A stretch of 36,917 bases of DNA from an uncultured Treponema sp. (GCA_937885175.1 CAKZZO010000111.1:1-36917); one strand, 5' to 3'. Positions 23,393 through 32,207 are shown, counted from the stretch's first letter. Made by a program: numbers and translations. The notes: generated by a model not told the origin, from the sequence alone.

Positions 23393-23408
23393 ACAGATAC
23401 AGAATCAG

Positions 23409-24812
23409 CTACGATGATAGCATTTCCTGCATACCAATCAAATGCAAATCTTTATCTTCCACGTTTAAAAGTTTTTTGTCAAAACCGGACTTTGAGAACA
23501 GATAATAATCCTTTCGCTTTATCTGGCTGAACATTTTTATGGAAACATCCTCTTTCATATCATAATAATCTTTGAGGCCTCGTTTTGCAGCAGTATACTT
23601 ACATTCAATCACAAGCAGAGAGTCCTTGTACTGGCTCACACCGTCGATTTCAACAGAGCGTCCGAGTTCCGAATTTTCAATCACAAGATTCTGAATCGGA
23701 TAATAGGGGGCGGGCAATGTTCCGTTCAAGCTCCGCTCCTCCATGTAATGAAGGCAGACATCTTCAAAATGATGACAGATAAAATCGCGAACCGCATCTT
23801 TTTTTTCCTGAAACACCACATCGCCAAAGCCGATGCGAATCCTTTCCACATCATCGCTTAAATGCTGATAAAAAAATTCCAGCACGGTATCGGTAATGGC
23901 ATACACCACTTTCCGTGAAGAATTGAACATCGTCCGTTTTTCTATGATTTCCTCATCACAGAGAACTTTGAGGTATTTTGAAAGCTCGTTCGTTTGAATT
24001 TCCATGTCCAGCGCAATTTCTGTCGGGGTTCTCTTTCCTCTGGCGATGGAAAGCAACACAGTATTGTAAATCCTCTTATCCCTCGTTCCGTTCGATAGAA
24101 TTATATCGGGGGCATCAAGAAGTGTTGAGCCTTGCGAGAAAAGCAATGATTTAAGATTGTCCTGAAAAGAGCGTTTCGGATTAAGCAGGGCAAGATAATA
24201 GGGAGCAAAGCCAAAAAATGAAAGGCAGTCGAATTTTTGCCTGTCATCAAAACCCTTTAAGAACAAAAGCGCCTCGCTAAAGGGCATAGGCCTGAGCCTA
24301 TAGGTAAAAGTTCTCCGCCGATACAGAGGGGATTTTTTATTATTGACCTCATTCTCCATGAAAGACACATTTGACCCCATGAGAAGAAGAAACAATCCTG
24401 ATGATTTTGCCTTATTGTCTATGAAATCCTGCAAATACGAGGCAACACCCTTCCTCGTCGATTTTGAGAGATACGGATATTCATCAATCACAAAGGCAAA
24501 GCGTTTGCCAGCGGCAAGTTTCAGCACCGCTTCAAAAAGCTCGTCCCATGCGGGATACACATAATCAAGGGGCATTCCAAGCCGTTTGTTCAGCATGCGC
24601 GAAAGACCGCGACGGTTTTCAAGCTCAGAAGCCTCTTTTGACTGGAAATACAAGGAATCCTTGCCTTCCAGGAATTTATTGACCAAAGTCGTTTTTCCGA
24701 CACGCCGCGCTCCATACAAAAGTCCGAGTTCAAACTGTCCGCTATGCCACTTGTCTTCAAGCAGGGTTAAATCCTTGCTTCTTCCACAAAAAACATCTTC
24801 ATCACTCATCAT
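23409..24812 (-). CDS. AAA ATPase with DUF234/PD-(D/E)XK-like C-terminus
   Basis: 467 residues from the ATG at 24812 (MMSDEDVFCGR). N-terminal ATPase_2-type domain: Walker A YGARRVGKTTLVN, Walker B FAFVIDEYPYL, sensor region LLLMGSN. A winged-helix segment follows (RTPTEIALDMEIQTNELSKY). The C-terminal DUF234 region has VEIDGVSQY and LLVIECKYT, matching the E/D...ExK pattern of PD-(D/E)XK nuclease folds. Members of this group are frequent in accessory regions and their function is mostly unknown. The gene is flanked by the two direct repeats and has its own promoter with a palindrome. Likely acquired cargo. Confidence 0.87.
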   Translation of the reverse strand: MMSDEDVFCGRSKDLTLLEDKWHSGQFELGLLYGARRVGKTTLVNKFLEGKDSLYFQSKEASELENRRGLSRMLNKRLGMPLDYVYPAWDELFEAVLKLAAGKRFAFVIDEYPYLSKSTRKGVASYLQDFIDNKAKSSGLFLLLMGSNVSFMENEVNNKKSPLYRRRTFTYRLRPMPFSEALLFLKGFDDRQKFDCLSFFGFAPYYLALLNPKRSFQDNLKSLLFSQGSTLLDAPDIILSNGTRDKRIYNTVLLSIARGKRTPTEIALDMEIQTNELSKYLKVLCDEEIIEKRTMFNSSRKVVYAITDTVLEFFYQHLSDDVERIRIGFGDVVFQEKKDAVRDFICHHFEDVCLHYMEERSLNGTLPAPYYPIQNLVIENSELGRSVEIDGVSQYKDSLLVIECKYTAAKRGLKDYYDMKEDVSIKMFSQIKRKDYYLFSKSGFDKKLLNVEDKDLHLIGMQEMLSS

Positions 24813-24831
24813 ATTTTGCCTACTCACAATT

Positions 24832-24860
24832 AGTCTACTTATAAGTAGGTAAATTGTCAA
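24832..24860 (-). promoter_or_regulatory. Promoter of the ATPase gene with palindromic operator
   Basis: Minus strand TTGACA (24860-24855), 17-nt spacer, TAGACT (24837-24832). The perfect 14-bp palindrome CTACTTATAAGTAG (24835-24848) fills the spacer and touches the -10, a typical repressor site. Confidence 0.65.
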
Positions 24861-24870
24861 GAAAAACGCG

Positions 24871-24944
24871 CGGAACTCAAAAAAGTCCTGCTCACCCTCG
24901 CCATCACAATGTACGACACCGAGCGGAACTCCGTGAAAAAATAA
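24871..24944 (+). pseudogene. Truncated HTH regulator 3' end
   Basis: The plus strand reads ELKKVLLTLAITMYDTERNS, then VKK and stop, matching the C-terminus of the intact regulator at 22918 with a few changes. No HTH region or start precedes it; the sequence upstream is the ATPase promoter. It marks the other edge of the inserted module. Confidence 0.8.
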
Positions 24945-25043
24945 AAAAAGAGGAAAGGACACCTTTTGCAAAAGGATTTCCTTTCCTCTTTCAATCTCTT
25001 TTTCTTCCAAAAACTACAGCGTTGCGATTGTGCGCTCAATACG
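24886..25043. repeat. Direct repeat, copy 2
   Basis: About 158 bp, the partner of 23222-23380. It spans the truncated regulator end, the terminator and the last codons of the intact gltX. Confidence 0.9.
24947..24991. terminator. Bidirectional terminator, copy 2, ending gltX
   Basis: AAAGAGGAAAGG (24947-24958) and CCTTTCCTCTTT (24980-24991) form the same 12-bp stem as copy 1. On the minus strand it lies directly behind the gltX stop. Confidence 0.85.
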
Positions 25044-26588
25044 TGCCAGTGATTTTTCCTTACCCAGCACGGCGATTGAGCCTATGAGCGGCGGAGACAC
25101 ACGGCTACCCGTTACTGCCATACGAATCGGCATCATAAAGTCGCCCAATTTTACGCCCAGTGCTTCGGCTTTTGCCTTGGCAAAGGCTTCTGCACCCTCG
25201 TGGTCAAGCTCAAAGACCTTGGCAACAAATTCCTTTGCATTTTCCAGCACTTCCTTTGTTTTGGCTGCATCAATTTTTTTGGGAACAAGCTGCTCTGCCG
25301 GCGGAACAGCAGGCTCGGTGAACATAAAGCGCACCATTTCTGCGGCCTCCGTAAGGAATTTGAGGCGTTCCTGAATCAGCGGCATAAGGCCAAGCAGGGT
25401 TTTCTTTACGTCTGCACTGGTCATGTTCATGCCCTTGTCCACGCAGTAAGGCTCGCCGTCCTCGCCCAAGGCTACGCCACTGAATTCAGGACCAACATGG
25501 GGCTTTGGCTGAGGATTATCAGGATTGATTTCCAGCGTGGCATCTCCTGTACCGGTGATAAAGGGAAGCGTCCACTTGTAGAGTTCTTCGGTAGAAAGCT
25601 GGCGGATATAGTTTGCGTTGTAAAATTCCAGTTTCTTGTAGTCAAAAACAGCGGGAGCCTTGTTCAGGTGCTCCAGTTTGAAATTCTCGGCCAGTTCTTC
25701 CAGCGTGTAGAAATCCTTTCCTTCTTCGTAAGAACAGCCCAAAAGCGCAACATAGTTTACGATTGCCTGAGGAAGATAGCCGCGGGCACGGAATTCATTC
25801 AAACTGGTTGAGCCATGGCGTTTAGAAAGTTTCTTTCCATCTGAACCATTTACCATGGGAAGATGACAGAATTCAGGGTGTTCCCAGCCGAATGCCCGGT
25901 ACATCTGCACATGCAAGGGGGTAGAGGGAATCCATTCCTGAGCGCGCATAACGTGGCTCACCTTCATCAGGTGGTCATCAACAATGTTTGCCAAATGGTA
26001 GGTGGGAAAACCGTCGCTTTTGAGCAGAACGGGATCGGGAGAAATATCCTCGTTTTTCCATGTAATGTCGCCCAGCAAGTGGTCATGGAATTGCGTCTCG
26101 CCTTCCAGCGGCACCTTGAGGCGGATAACATAGGGCTTTCCCGCAGCCAGATTTGCCTTTACTTCTTCTTCGGTAAGGTGACGGCAGTTGCGGTCATAGC
26201 CGGGAGCCATTTTGTTTTCAGTCTGAATCTTTCTGATACGCTCCAGACGCTCTGCGTCACAGAAACAGTAATAGGCCTCGCCTTTTGCAACGAGTTCTTC
26301 TGCATATTTTTTGTAGAGTTCAAAGCGTTCGCTCTGCACGTAAGGACCATAAGCACCGCCCTTTGAGCCGCCTTCATCCCAGTCAATACCCAGCCAGGCC
26401 ATGGTATCGTACAGGTTCTGCACATATTTTTCATCGTAGCGTGTACGGTCAGTATCTTCCAGACGCAAAATGAATTTTCCACCCTTTGAACGGGCAAACA
26501 AATAGTTGAACAATGCGGTACGAACGCCGCCAATATGCTGCATCCCCGTCGGTGACGGAGCATATCGTACTCTAACTTCTTCTGACAT
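25014..26588 (-). CDS. gltX: Glutamyl-tRNA synthetase
   Basis: 524 residues from the ATG at 26588 (MSEEVRVRYAPSPTG), with AGAGGA upstream. Class I signatures: HIGG at 18-21 (HIGH variant) and KLSKR at 253-257 (KMSKS variant). Further blocks are LRLEDTDRTRYDEKY and GWEHPEFCHLP. It charges tRNA-Glu, possibly also tRNA-Gln if an amidotransferase is present. A longer open frame upstream covers the promoter region and is not the start. Its 3' end is duplicated at 23351, making it the apparent integration site of the ATPase module. Confidence 0.95.
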   Translation of the reverse strand: MSEEVRVRYAPSPTGMQHIGGVRTALFNYLFARSKGGKFILRLEDTDRTRYDEKYVQNLYDTMAWLGIDWDEGGSKGGAYGPYVQSERFELYKKYAEELVAKGEAYYCFCDAERLERIRKIQTENKMAPGYDRNCRHLTEEEVKANLAAGKPYVIRLKVPLEGETQFHDHLLGDITWKNEDISPDPVLLKSDGFPTYHLANIVDDHLMKVSHVMRAQEWIPSTPLHVQMYRAFGWEHPEFCHLPMVNGSDGKKLSKRHGSTSLNEFRARGYLPQAIVNYVALLGCSYEEGKDFYTLEELAENFKLEHLNKAPAVFDYKKLEFYNANYIRQLSTEELYKWTLPFITGTGDATLEINPDNPQPKPHVGPEFSGVALGEDGEPYCVDKGMNMTSADVKKTLLGLMPLIQERLKFLTEAAEMVRFMFTEPAVPPAEQLVPKKIDAAKTKEVLENAKEFVAKVFELDHEGAEAFAKAKAEALGVKLGDFMMPIRMAVTGSRVSPPLIGSIAVLGKEKSLARIERTIATL

Positions 26589-26608
26589 AAAAATCCTCTT
26601 TCCTTTCC

Positions 26609-26637
26609 ATTTTATTGAAATAAGTGGATTTAGACAA
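26609..26637 (-). promoter_or_regulatory. gltX promoter
   Basis: Minus strand TTGTCT (26637-26632), 17-nt spacer, TAAAAT (26614-26609). The leader of about 15-20 nt includes AGAGGA, so this gene is Shine-Dalgarno led, unlike the divergent gene. Confidence 0.65.
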
Positions 26638-26664
26638 TACAGGTGGATTTTTTTCGGAAAATCT

Positions 26665-26672
26665 GCTATAGT
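26665..26672 (+). promoter_or_regulatory. Extended -10 promoter of the REC-HD-GYP gene, leaderless
   Basis: TGC-TATAGT (26664-26672 region) ends 6 nt before the ATG at 26679; no Shine-Dalgarno and no strong -35. Confidence 0.62.
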
Positions 26673-26678
26673 CAAGCC

Positions 26679-27698
26679 ATGACAAACGCAAAGCCGGAAA
26701 TTCTTATTGTTGACGACTCTAACATGCAGGTACAGATTGCCCGAAAAACGCTCGAAAACTTTTTTGCCGTTGCCTCGGTTAATTCTGGAGAAAAATGCCT
26801 TAAGCTGATGGAAAGTTATCGTCCGCAATTGATTTTACTGGACATCGTCATGCCTGGAATGGATGGCTTTGCAGTACTGCACGCCTTAAAGGCAAATCCT
26901 GAAACAAGCAGTATTCCCGTCATTTTTCTGACTGGAGACGAGCATGGCGAATCAGAACTGAGGGGCTTGCAGGAAGGTGCCATTGATTTTATCACCAAGC
27001 CTTTTGTCCACGAAATTTTGCTTCAGCGCGTACGCAATACCATTGAACTGTCTCAGTTGCAGCAGGATTTGCAGAAAAAAGTTGACGAGCAGACGGCAAA
27101 AAATCAGCAGCTCACCAAAGAAATTTTACGGGCGCTTTCCAGCACGGTAGACGCAAAAGACCATTATACGCGGGGTCATTCATCTCGCGTGGCAAAATAT
27201 GCAAAAGAGATTGCCCGCCGCATGGGAAAAAGCAAGCAGTACCAGAACGACATTGAATCCATCGGTCTGCTCCATGACATCGGCAAAATCGGTGTTGCAG
27301 GCAACATAATCAGAAAAAATGGCGGTCTGAACGACAATGAATTTGCAGAAATCAAGGAACACACCATCTGGGGCTACGAAATTCTGGAAAACATCAGGAC
27401 TCTGCCGGGGCTCGCAGTCGGTGCCCGCAGCCACCATGAACATTATGACGGCTCCGGCTACCCCGACGGACTCAAAGGCAAGCAGATTCCGGAAGAAGCA
27501 CGCATTATTGCAGTGGCCGATGTTTACGACGCGCTGACCTCAAAACGCTCCTACTCGGAGATTCGTCCGCAGGCTGTCGTTCGGGAAGAAATTGAAAAAG
27601 GCAAGGGAACGCATTTTGACCCCGTTATTGCAGAAGTCATGCTGCGCATGATTGACGAAGACACTGATTACCAGATGAAGGAAAATCTGGGCGAATAA
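26679..27698 (+). CDS. Response regulator with HD-GYP domain (c-di-GMP phosphodiesterase)
   Basis: 339 residues. Receiver domain 1-125 with phospho-acceptor Asp55 (LILLDIVMPGMDG) and Lys in FITKPF. A short coiled linker (about 125-150) leads to an HD-GYP domain with His199-Asp200 in LLHDIGKIGV, HHEHYDGSGYPDG (GYP 260-262) and DVYDALTSKRSY. HD-GYP proteins hydrolyse cyclic di-GMP to GMP, here under phosphorylation control, usually affecting motility or adhesion. The ATG at 26679 is set by the promoter 6 nt upstream; a longer frame adds 12 residues across that promoter. No kinase gene is adjacent. Confidence 0.93.
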   Translation: MTNAKPEILIVDDSNMQVQIARKTLENFFAVASVNSGEKCLKLMESYRPQLILLDIVMPGMDGFAVLHALKANPETSSIPVIFLTGDEHGESELRGLQEGAIDFITKPFVHEILLQRVRNTIELSQLQQDLQKKVDEQTAKNQQLTKEILRALSSTVDAKDHYTRGHSSRVAKYAKEIARRMGKSKQYQNDIESIGLLHDIGKIGVAGNIIRKNGGLNDNEFAEIKEHTIWGYEILENIRTLPGLAVGARSHHEHYDGSGYPDGLKGKQIPEEARIIAVADVYDALTSKRSYSEIRPQAVVREEIEKGKGTHFDPVIAEVMLRMIDEDTDYQMKENLGE

Positions 27699-27724
27699 AA
27701 AAGGCAGTTCCCATTGCGTTTTTT
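27697..27724. terminator. Bidirectional terminator between convergent genes
   Basis: AAAAAAGGCA (27697-27706) and TGCGTTTTTT (27715-27724) form a stem with one mismatch, between the HD-GYP stop and the M16 lipoprotein stop. Confidence 0.55.
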
Positions 27725-27726
27725 CC

Positions 27727-29115
27727 CTAATTATCAAACTTAAAACGTCCGTCCTTATCTACCACTACCCAGCGTATGGGATTCACTTTTCCGTTTGCAG
27801 CGCGAATAGGTGTTCGGGCAAAATAAGTACGGTATGCCGTCAGCACCTGGTCTGCCGTTACAGCCTGCACTTCTTCGGTACGGCGCAGATATGTAGTGGG
27901 GTCGCCGTAATTTTGCAGAGAAGAAACGACATTTCCAGCAACGCCATTTGCATCCTGGGCAGAAGAAAAGATTGCCGTGATGTACTTATTCTTGTAGTGG
28001 TCAAGTCTTTCCTGTATCTCCCGCTCATCAGGAAACGAATCTATGGCATCGTATATATATTTCTGCAAATCATCCGGCTTGCTGGCACGATATATCGAAA
28101 GAACACCAAAGAGTTTTTTGCCGCCCATGATGCCATTGCCTGCACTGTATACGGCTCCCTTTTCTTCACGAACCTGAGTAAAAAGAGCATCCTCAATAAA
28201 CATGGAGGCAAGCACAAAGGGAACATATGCAGGGCTTGTGCGGTCTGGGCAGACATAATAGCCAAAGGCATAGCCAGAATCTCCCGCCTGCTCCAGTTTT
28301 TCATACACCGTTTTGCCGCCTGAGGCAAGGGCTGGAATGTCAGGCTTGGCATATTCGCCTGCGGGAATTGTGCCAAAACTTGCTTCCAGTTTTTCCTGAA
28401 TGATTTTCCTGACAGACTCAGAAAGTTCACCCACGACAACAATTTTAAGCCGCTTGGCATTCAAAAGCGTCTTGTAATGTTCTTTTACGGCATCCAGTGT
28501 GATTGCATCGTATGATTCTTTTGTGACCGAGGGTTTTGACGCATAGGGGTGCCCGGCAAAGGCAACCTTTTGCATCGTAAGGGAAAGCAGGCTGCTGGGC
28601 TCCGTCAGTGAACGCTGAATGTCTTCCGCATATTCGGTCTTAAGGGTGTCAAAATCATCCGGATTAAAAAGGGGATGCAGAAAACTGTCAGCATAAATAT
28701 CAAGCACACCCTCCACATATTTTTCTATACAGCGAAAACTATAGGTTGAATAGTCAAAGCCTGCGCTCGATGTAATGGAAAAAGACTGCTCAAATTTAAG
28801 CCGCTGGATGTCCGCATAGGGATATGCTTCGCTGCCGTATGCTATCATTTCCAAAACAGCATCTTCCAGACCGCTTTTGTTTTCCGGAACAAAGGCAACG
28901 CCACCGTCAATTATCATGCGGACAACATAGACCTTGCCAGAATTATTTTTCTTAAAGACCACAGGAATGCCGTTTGAAAGCGTAACCGTTGAAAAATCCG
29001 CCGCATTAGACTCGTAATAGGAGCCAGATGACGTGCCCGCCGCGCCAGAATTTGACGCACAGGAAATGACCGCAAGTGCAAGCAAGATTATTCCGATATA
29101 GGCAATTTTTTTCAT
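27727..29115 (-). CDS. M16 peptidase-like lipoprotein lacking the zinc site
   Basis: 462 residues from the ATG at 29115 (GAGG upstream). Lipobox LAVISC, so membrane-anchored. The fold is M16: FSTVTLSNGIPVVFKKNNSG, FRCIEKYVEGVLDIYADSF and a second lobe with REEKGAVYSAGNG. At the HxxEH position the sequence is GLEDAVLEMIAYG, so the metal ligands are gone. Active/inactive pairs are known in the M16B subfamily, where the inactive chain shapes the substrate chamber. The active partner ends 29 bases upstream in the same direction. Confidence 0.87.
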   Translation of the reverse strand: MKKIAYIGIILLALAVISCASNSGAAGTSSGSYYESNAADFSTVTLSNGIPVVFKKNNSGKVYVVRMIIDGGVAFVPENKSGLEDAVLEMIAYGSEAYPYADIQRLKFEQSFSITSSAGFDYSTYSFRCIEKYVEGVLDIYADSFLHPLFNPDDFDTLKTEYAEDIQRSLTEPSSLLSLTMQKVAFAGHPYASKPSVTKESYDAITLDAVKEHYKTLLNAKRLKIVVVGELSESVRKIIQEKLEASFGTIPAGEYAKPDIPALASGGKTVYEKLEQAGDSGYAFGYYVCPDRTSPAYVPFVLASMFIEDALFTQVREEKGAVYSAGNGIMGGKKLFGVLSIYRASKPDDLQKYIYDAIDSFPDEREIQERLDHYKNKYITAIFSSAQDANGVAGNVVSSLQNYGDPTTYLRRTEEVQAVTADQVLTAYRTYFARTPIRAANGKVNPIRWVVVDKDGRFKFDN

Positions 29116-29144
29116 ACGCACCTCACTTTACTCCGTTCCAAAGC

Positions 29145-30587
29145 CTATTTTTTCCACCAGAAGGCATTTTCAGCATTGATAACCTGATAGCCTGCAGCAG
29201 CAAAATCTGCCTTGTTTGCTTCATACAACTGGGGACTGACAAAGACCACAAACATGCCTTTTTTATCCACAAGATACTTTTGCACGAATGACTTTACATC
29301 CTTTCCCCGCACTTTCTGCATTTTCTTGTCATAGGAGACAAAATAATCCAATCCGCTGGAAGCCCACAAATTGGAAAGAGAACGCAAAAAGCCTTCCGCC
29401 GTCTCCACTTCGTAGTACTTGTTATTCTCCAGCATGGCCTTTGCATCAGCAAGTGCATCCGCACCAAAAAATGCATCAGTCTGCATCAGGGGAACTGCCT
29501 TTGTCAGAAAAAGTTCAAGCCAATGTTCCGCCTTTTCCACAGGAGACCGGTCATTCTGCATGACAGAAGAAAGCTGAATCAGTCCGCTTGCCCGCTCCGT
29601 TGAATAGTATCCGCTGATGTAATTTGTATCGGGGATTGCCAGTATCTCATCATTTTTAAACAAAGTCTTGTAAGAACCATCAGGCTTTTGCAAGAGCGCG
29701 CCCCACATGTCCGCCCCATAGGTGTCAGCAGCATCGGTTTCTGCGTCAGGACCACGCAAATAATAGCCTACCTGTACAAAACTGTCGCTGGATCGGGCAT
29801 CCGGATATACAAATTTCTGAAGGTTTGGCAAGGGATTTTTTGCAGGCACTGGCTCAAAAGGAATGGAATCAGTTTTCTTCCAGTCGCCATAAATTTCCTT
29901 TACAAGACGATAGACTTCATCGTGACTCACGTCTCCACCCACAAAAACAGCCGCATTGTTTGGCACATAATAGGTGCTCTGAATGTCTTTCAGTTGCTCG
30001 GCACTGGCAGCACGCACAATCTCCACCGTACCGCTGGTATCACGCCGCCATGGCTTTTCAGGAAAAAGATGCTTTCCCAGAGCCGCATACATAATCCGCC
30101 CAGGATTAGTCATATTTCCTGTAATTTCAGAAACAACAACTTCTTTTTCGTTTGCCAGTTCCTGGGCTTCCATACGGGGTGTACGAATCGCATAAGACCA
30201 GAATGCAAGCCCCTGTCGCAGCATTTTTGCAGGAACGGTAAAATAGTAACTTACCTCATCGGTTGCCGTAAAGCCATTCCATTCGCTGATTCCCATTTCA
30301 TTGAGGGCAGCCATGGTCGCCTTCTGGTCAGGATATTTTGCATTTCCCTTGAACATCATGTGCTCATACAGATGAAAGAGACCCGCATTTTCTGCACTTT
30401 GCGTTACAGCACCCGCCCGCACTGTTATCATAATAAATGCCAGGGGAGCAGAATTGTTTTCCATTACAAATAGAGTAAGTCCGTTATCAAGGGTGTAATG
30501 ATACAAACCCTGCTGGGACATTTTTTTTGCGGAAAGGGGAAAAAGCAAAAGCAAAGAAAAAAGAAGAAAAAATAAGCGTTTAGTCAT
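29145..30587 (-). CDS. M16 family zinc metallopeptidase, exported
   Basis: 480 residues with a signal peptide (MTKRLFFLLFSLLLLFPLSA). The inverted zinc motif HxxEH is intact in AGLFHLYEHMMFKG, with the downstream acidic ligand in NEKEVVVSEITGNM. The C-terminal lobe follows after about 230. It should be a periplasmic peptidase degrading small proteins or peptides, probably together with the inactive lipoprotein partner. The start overlaps the end of psd by 8 bases. The same transcript likely begins at pssA. Confidence 0.9.
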   Translation of the reverse strand: MTKRLFFLLFSLLLLFPLSAKKMSQQGLYHYTLDNGLTLFVMENNSAPLAFIMITVRAGAVTQSAENAGLFHLYEHMMFKGNAKYPDQKATMAALNEMGISEWNGFTATDEVSYYFTVPAKMLRQGLAFWSYAIRTPRMEAQELANEKEVVVSEITGNMTNPGRIMYAALGKHLFPEKPWRRDTSGTVEIVRAASAEQLKDIQSTYYVPNNAAVFVGGDVSHDEVYRLVKEIYGDWKKTDSIPFEPVPAKNPLPNLQKFVYPDARSSDSFVQVGYYLRGPDAETDAADTYGADMWGALLQKPDGSYKTLFKNDEILAIPDTNYISGYYSTERASGLIQLSSVMQNDRSPVEKAEHWLELFLTKAVPLMQTDAFFGADALADAKAMLENNKYYEVETAEGFLRSLSNLWASSGLDYFVSYDKKMQKVRGKDVKSFVQKYLVDKKGMFVVFVSPQLYEANKADFAAAGYQVINAENAFWWKK

Positions 30588-31410
30588 GAAAAGCAGTGCC
30601 TATCTGTTGCCCCGCACTCACCTTGTATTCAACGCCATCTTTGGTCGCCTCGGCAATCTGCGGAAGCAAGTTGATTTTATCTCTTTGAAAGAGCATGGTA
30701 ATGGTTGAGCCTGCAAATTCAAAGCGACCCATTTCATCACCTTTTTTGATTTGAATGTCTTCGTAATAATTGTTGATTCCGCCCACAACGAGCGCACCAA
30801 TTTCAGTCTGAATGACTTTTCCAAAATGTACCGTATCAAGAGGAGTCCACATACGGCGGTTCAAGGTATAGATAGGATATGTTTCCGCACAAACAGGCTG
30901 TACAGAATGCAGCATACCTTTTATGAAATGATTTTTACCCTGAAAGCCGTCATCAATATACAGATAGCGGTGATAATCAGTCGGACAGAGACGGAAAATG
31001 AGGCAGATTCCACCGTTAAACTGAGGGGCAAGGTTTTCAGTGTCTCCCGTAATCAAGTCAGCCACCCTGTAGTGAGAACCTTTAATTGCAAATACAGAAT
31101 TTTCATCTACCGGATAGACGCTGAGCCAGGAATCGCAGGGACTGATAAGGTGGTCTGGTTCCCCATCAAAAGAAATATCCTTTTTACGGATAAAAAAATC
31201 TGCAAAGGATTTAAACTTCTGCCCCTGCCAGGGAGACAAATCGATGCCATGTTTTTTTGCAAAAGATTTTATGAATAAGGAAGAAAGTCTGGTACGAAAA
31301 AGAAAAGCCGCAAAGGCTGAATAATTGCAGTGAAGCAAAAACCAGAGAATGCAGCGTCCGAATTTTGTTGTGTATAAGAAAGCAACGGATGAATCGTTAT
31401 TGTCGCTCAT
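30580..31410 (-). CDS. psd: Phosphatidylserine decarboxylase
   Basis: 276 residues. The self-cleavage site is FAGSTITM: Ser236 becomes the pyruvoyl group. The triad partners are Asp93 (SPCDSWLS) and His147 (TDYHRYL). An N-terminal hydrophobic stretch would associate it with the membrane. It decarboxylates phosphatidylserine to phosphatidylethanolamine, taking the product of the pssA gene, which ends five bases upstream. It overlaps the M16 peptidase gene by 8 bases. Confidence 0.93.
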   Translation of the reverse strand: MSDNNDSSVAFLYTTKFGRCILWFLLHCNYSAFAAFLFRTRLSSLFIKSFAKKHGIDLSPWQGQKFKSFADFFIRKKDISFDGEPDHLISPCDSWLSVYPVDENSVFAIKGSHYRVADLITGDTENLAPQFNGGICLIFRLCPTDYHRYLYIDDGFQGKNHFIKGMLHSVQPVCAETYPIYTLNRRMWTPLDTVHFGKVIQTEIGALVVGGINNYYEDIQIKKGDEMGRFEFAGSTITMLFQRDKINLLPQIAEATKDGVEYKVSAGQQIGTAFHD

Positions 31411-31415
31411 GCGCC

Positions 31416-32087
31416 TTACTCAAACCAGCCGATGGAAATTGCCGCCCAGACCATGAGAGCAACATCAACCACACCGATTAAAATCATCACAATCTTGCCG
31501 ACAAAGCCCGGCTTGGTCAACTTAAAAGGAGTGATGAAGGCAATACCCACAAGCACCGCAAGGATTGAAACAATTATGCTGGGGTCAAGCGCACTGTTAG
31601 CATAATTCTGCAGGAGAACGGCAAGGGCATAAAATCCAGGGAACCACAGAGCCGCACTTGTAATGGGCATACCACGGAATTCTGTACGACGCTCATCAGT
31701 CTGGCTTGTGCGTTCTTCTTCCTCCACATTGAAGTACGCAAGGCGAATCAAACCGCACATCATGTAGAAGGCAGAAATGGCAAATTCAAGTTTGCTGCCC
31801 ACGCGAAGCTGATACACGATAATTGCAGGCAGAACGCCAAAACATACAAGATCGCTCAAAGAATCAATCTGCACACCGAATTTCTTTTCTTTTGGCGTAC
31901 GATTTTTCTTTGTGGAGGCTATTTTTCCATCGAACATGTCGCAAAAACCGGAAATCATCAAACACACAAGAGCAGTAAAGACATGCATTTTTCCGCCGTC
32001 AACGGCATAGCCCATTCCCAAAAATGCAACAACAGTTCCAATGTAGGTGAGAACAACAGTATAATCGTAAACTCCAAGCAATCCCAT
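31416..32087 (-). CDS. pssA: CDP-diacylglycerol-serine O-phosphatidyltransferase
   Basis: 223 residues with about six membrane helices. The CDP-alcohol phosphotransferase signature reads CDMFDGKIASTKKN...GVQIDSLSD; the usual DGxxAR has Ser instead of Arg, a small deviation. It makes phosphatidylserine from CDP-diacylglycerol and serine. Directly followed by psd, completing the phosphatidylethanolamine pathway. AAGGAAAGGA precedes the ATG, and a good promoter lies upstream. Confidence 0.9.
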   Translation of the reverse strand: MGLLGVYDYTVVLTYIGTVVAFLGMGYAVDGGKMHVFTALVCLMISGFCDMFDGKIASTKKNRTPKEKKFGVQIDSLSDLVCFGVLPAIIVYQLRVGSKLEFAISAFYMMCGLIRLAYFNVEEEERTSQTDERRTEFRGMPITSAALWFPGFYALAVLLQNYANSALDPSIIVSILAVLVGIAFITPFKLTKPGFVGKIVMILIGVVDVALMVWAAISIGWFE

Positions 32088-32107
32088 ATTCCTTTCCTTA
32101 TCCTCAT

Positions 32108-32136
32108 ATTATAAGACAGATTTTATTTTATGTCTA
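32108..32136 (-). promoter_or_regulatory. pssA-psd-M16 operon promoter
   Basis: Minus strand TAGACA (32136-32131), 17-nt spacer, TATAAT (32113-32108). The spacer is almost only A and T, and the arms AGACA/TGTCT around it are complementary. Confidence 0.75.
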
Positions 32137-32143
32137 TAAGTCA

Positions 32144-32169
32144 AAAAATAAGGCGGCACGAATGCCGCC
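32144..32169 (-). terminator. Terminator of the TrpX-type lipoprotein gene
   Basis: Minus strand GGCGGC (32169-32164), loop ATTCGT, GCCGCC (32157-32152), then TTATTTTTTG. A classic intrinsic terminator placed just before the pssA promoter. Confidence 0.85.
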
Positions 32170-32207
32170 CGATTTATCAAAAATTCATGCTATCTGCCGA
32201 ATACCGA

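Noticed and set aside
24813..25010. Upstream extension of the ATPase frame into the repeat
   Set aside because: It would translate the promoter, the truncated regulator and the terminator in reverse; the ATG at 24812 fits the family.
23222..25043. The direct repeats as insertion-sequence ends
   Set aside because: No transposase, no terminal inverted repeats, and the repeats are made of identifiable gene ends.
26589..26828. Upstream extension of gltX
   Set aside because: It crosses the gltX promoter and the start of the HD-GYP gene; synthetases begin at MSEEVRVRYAPSPTG.
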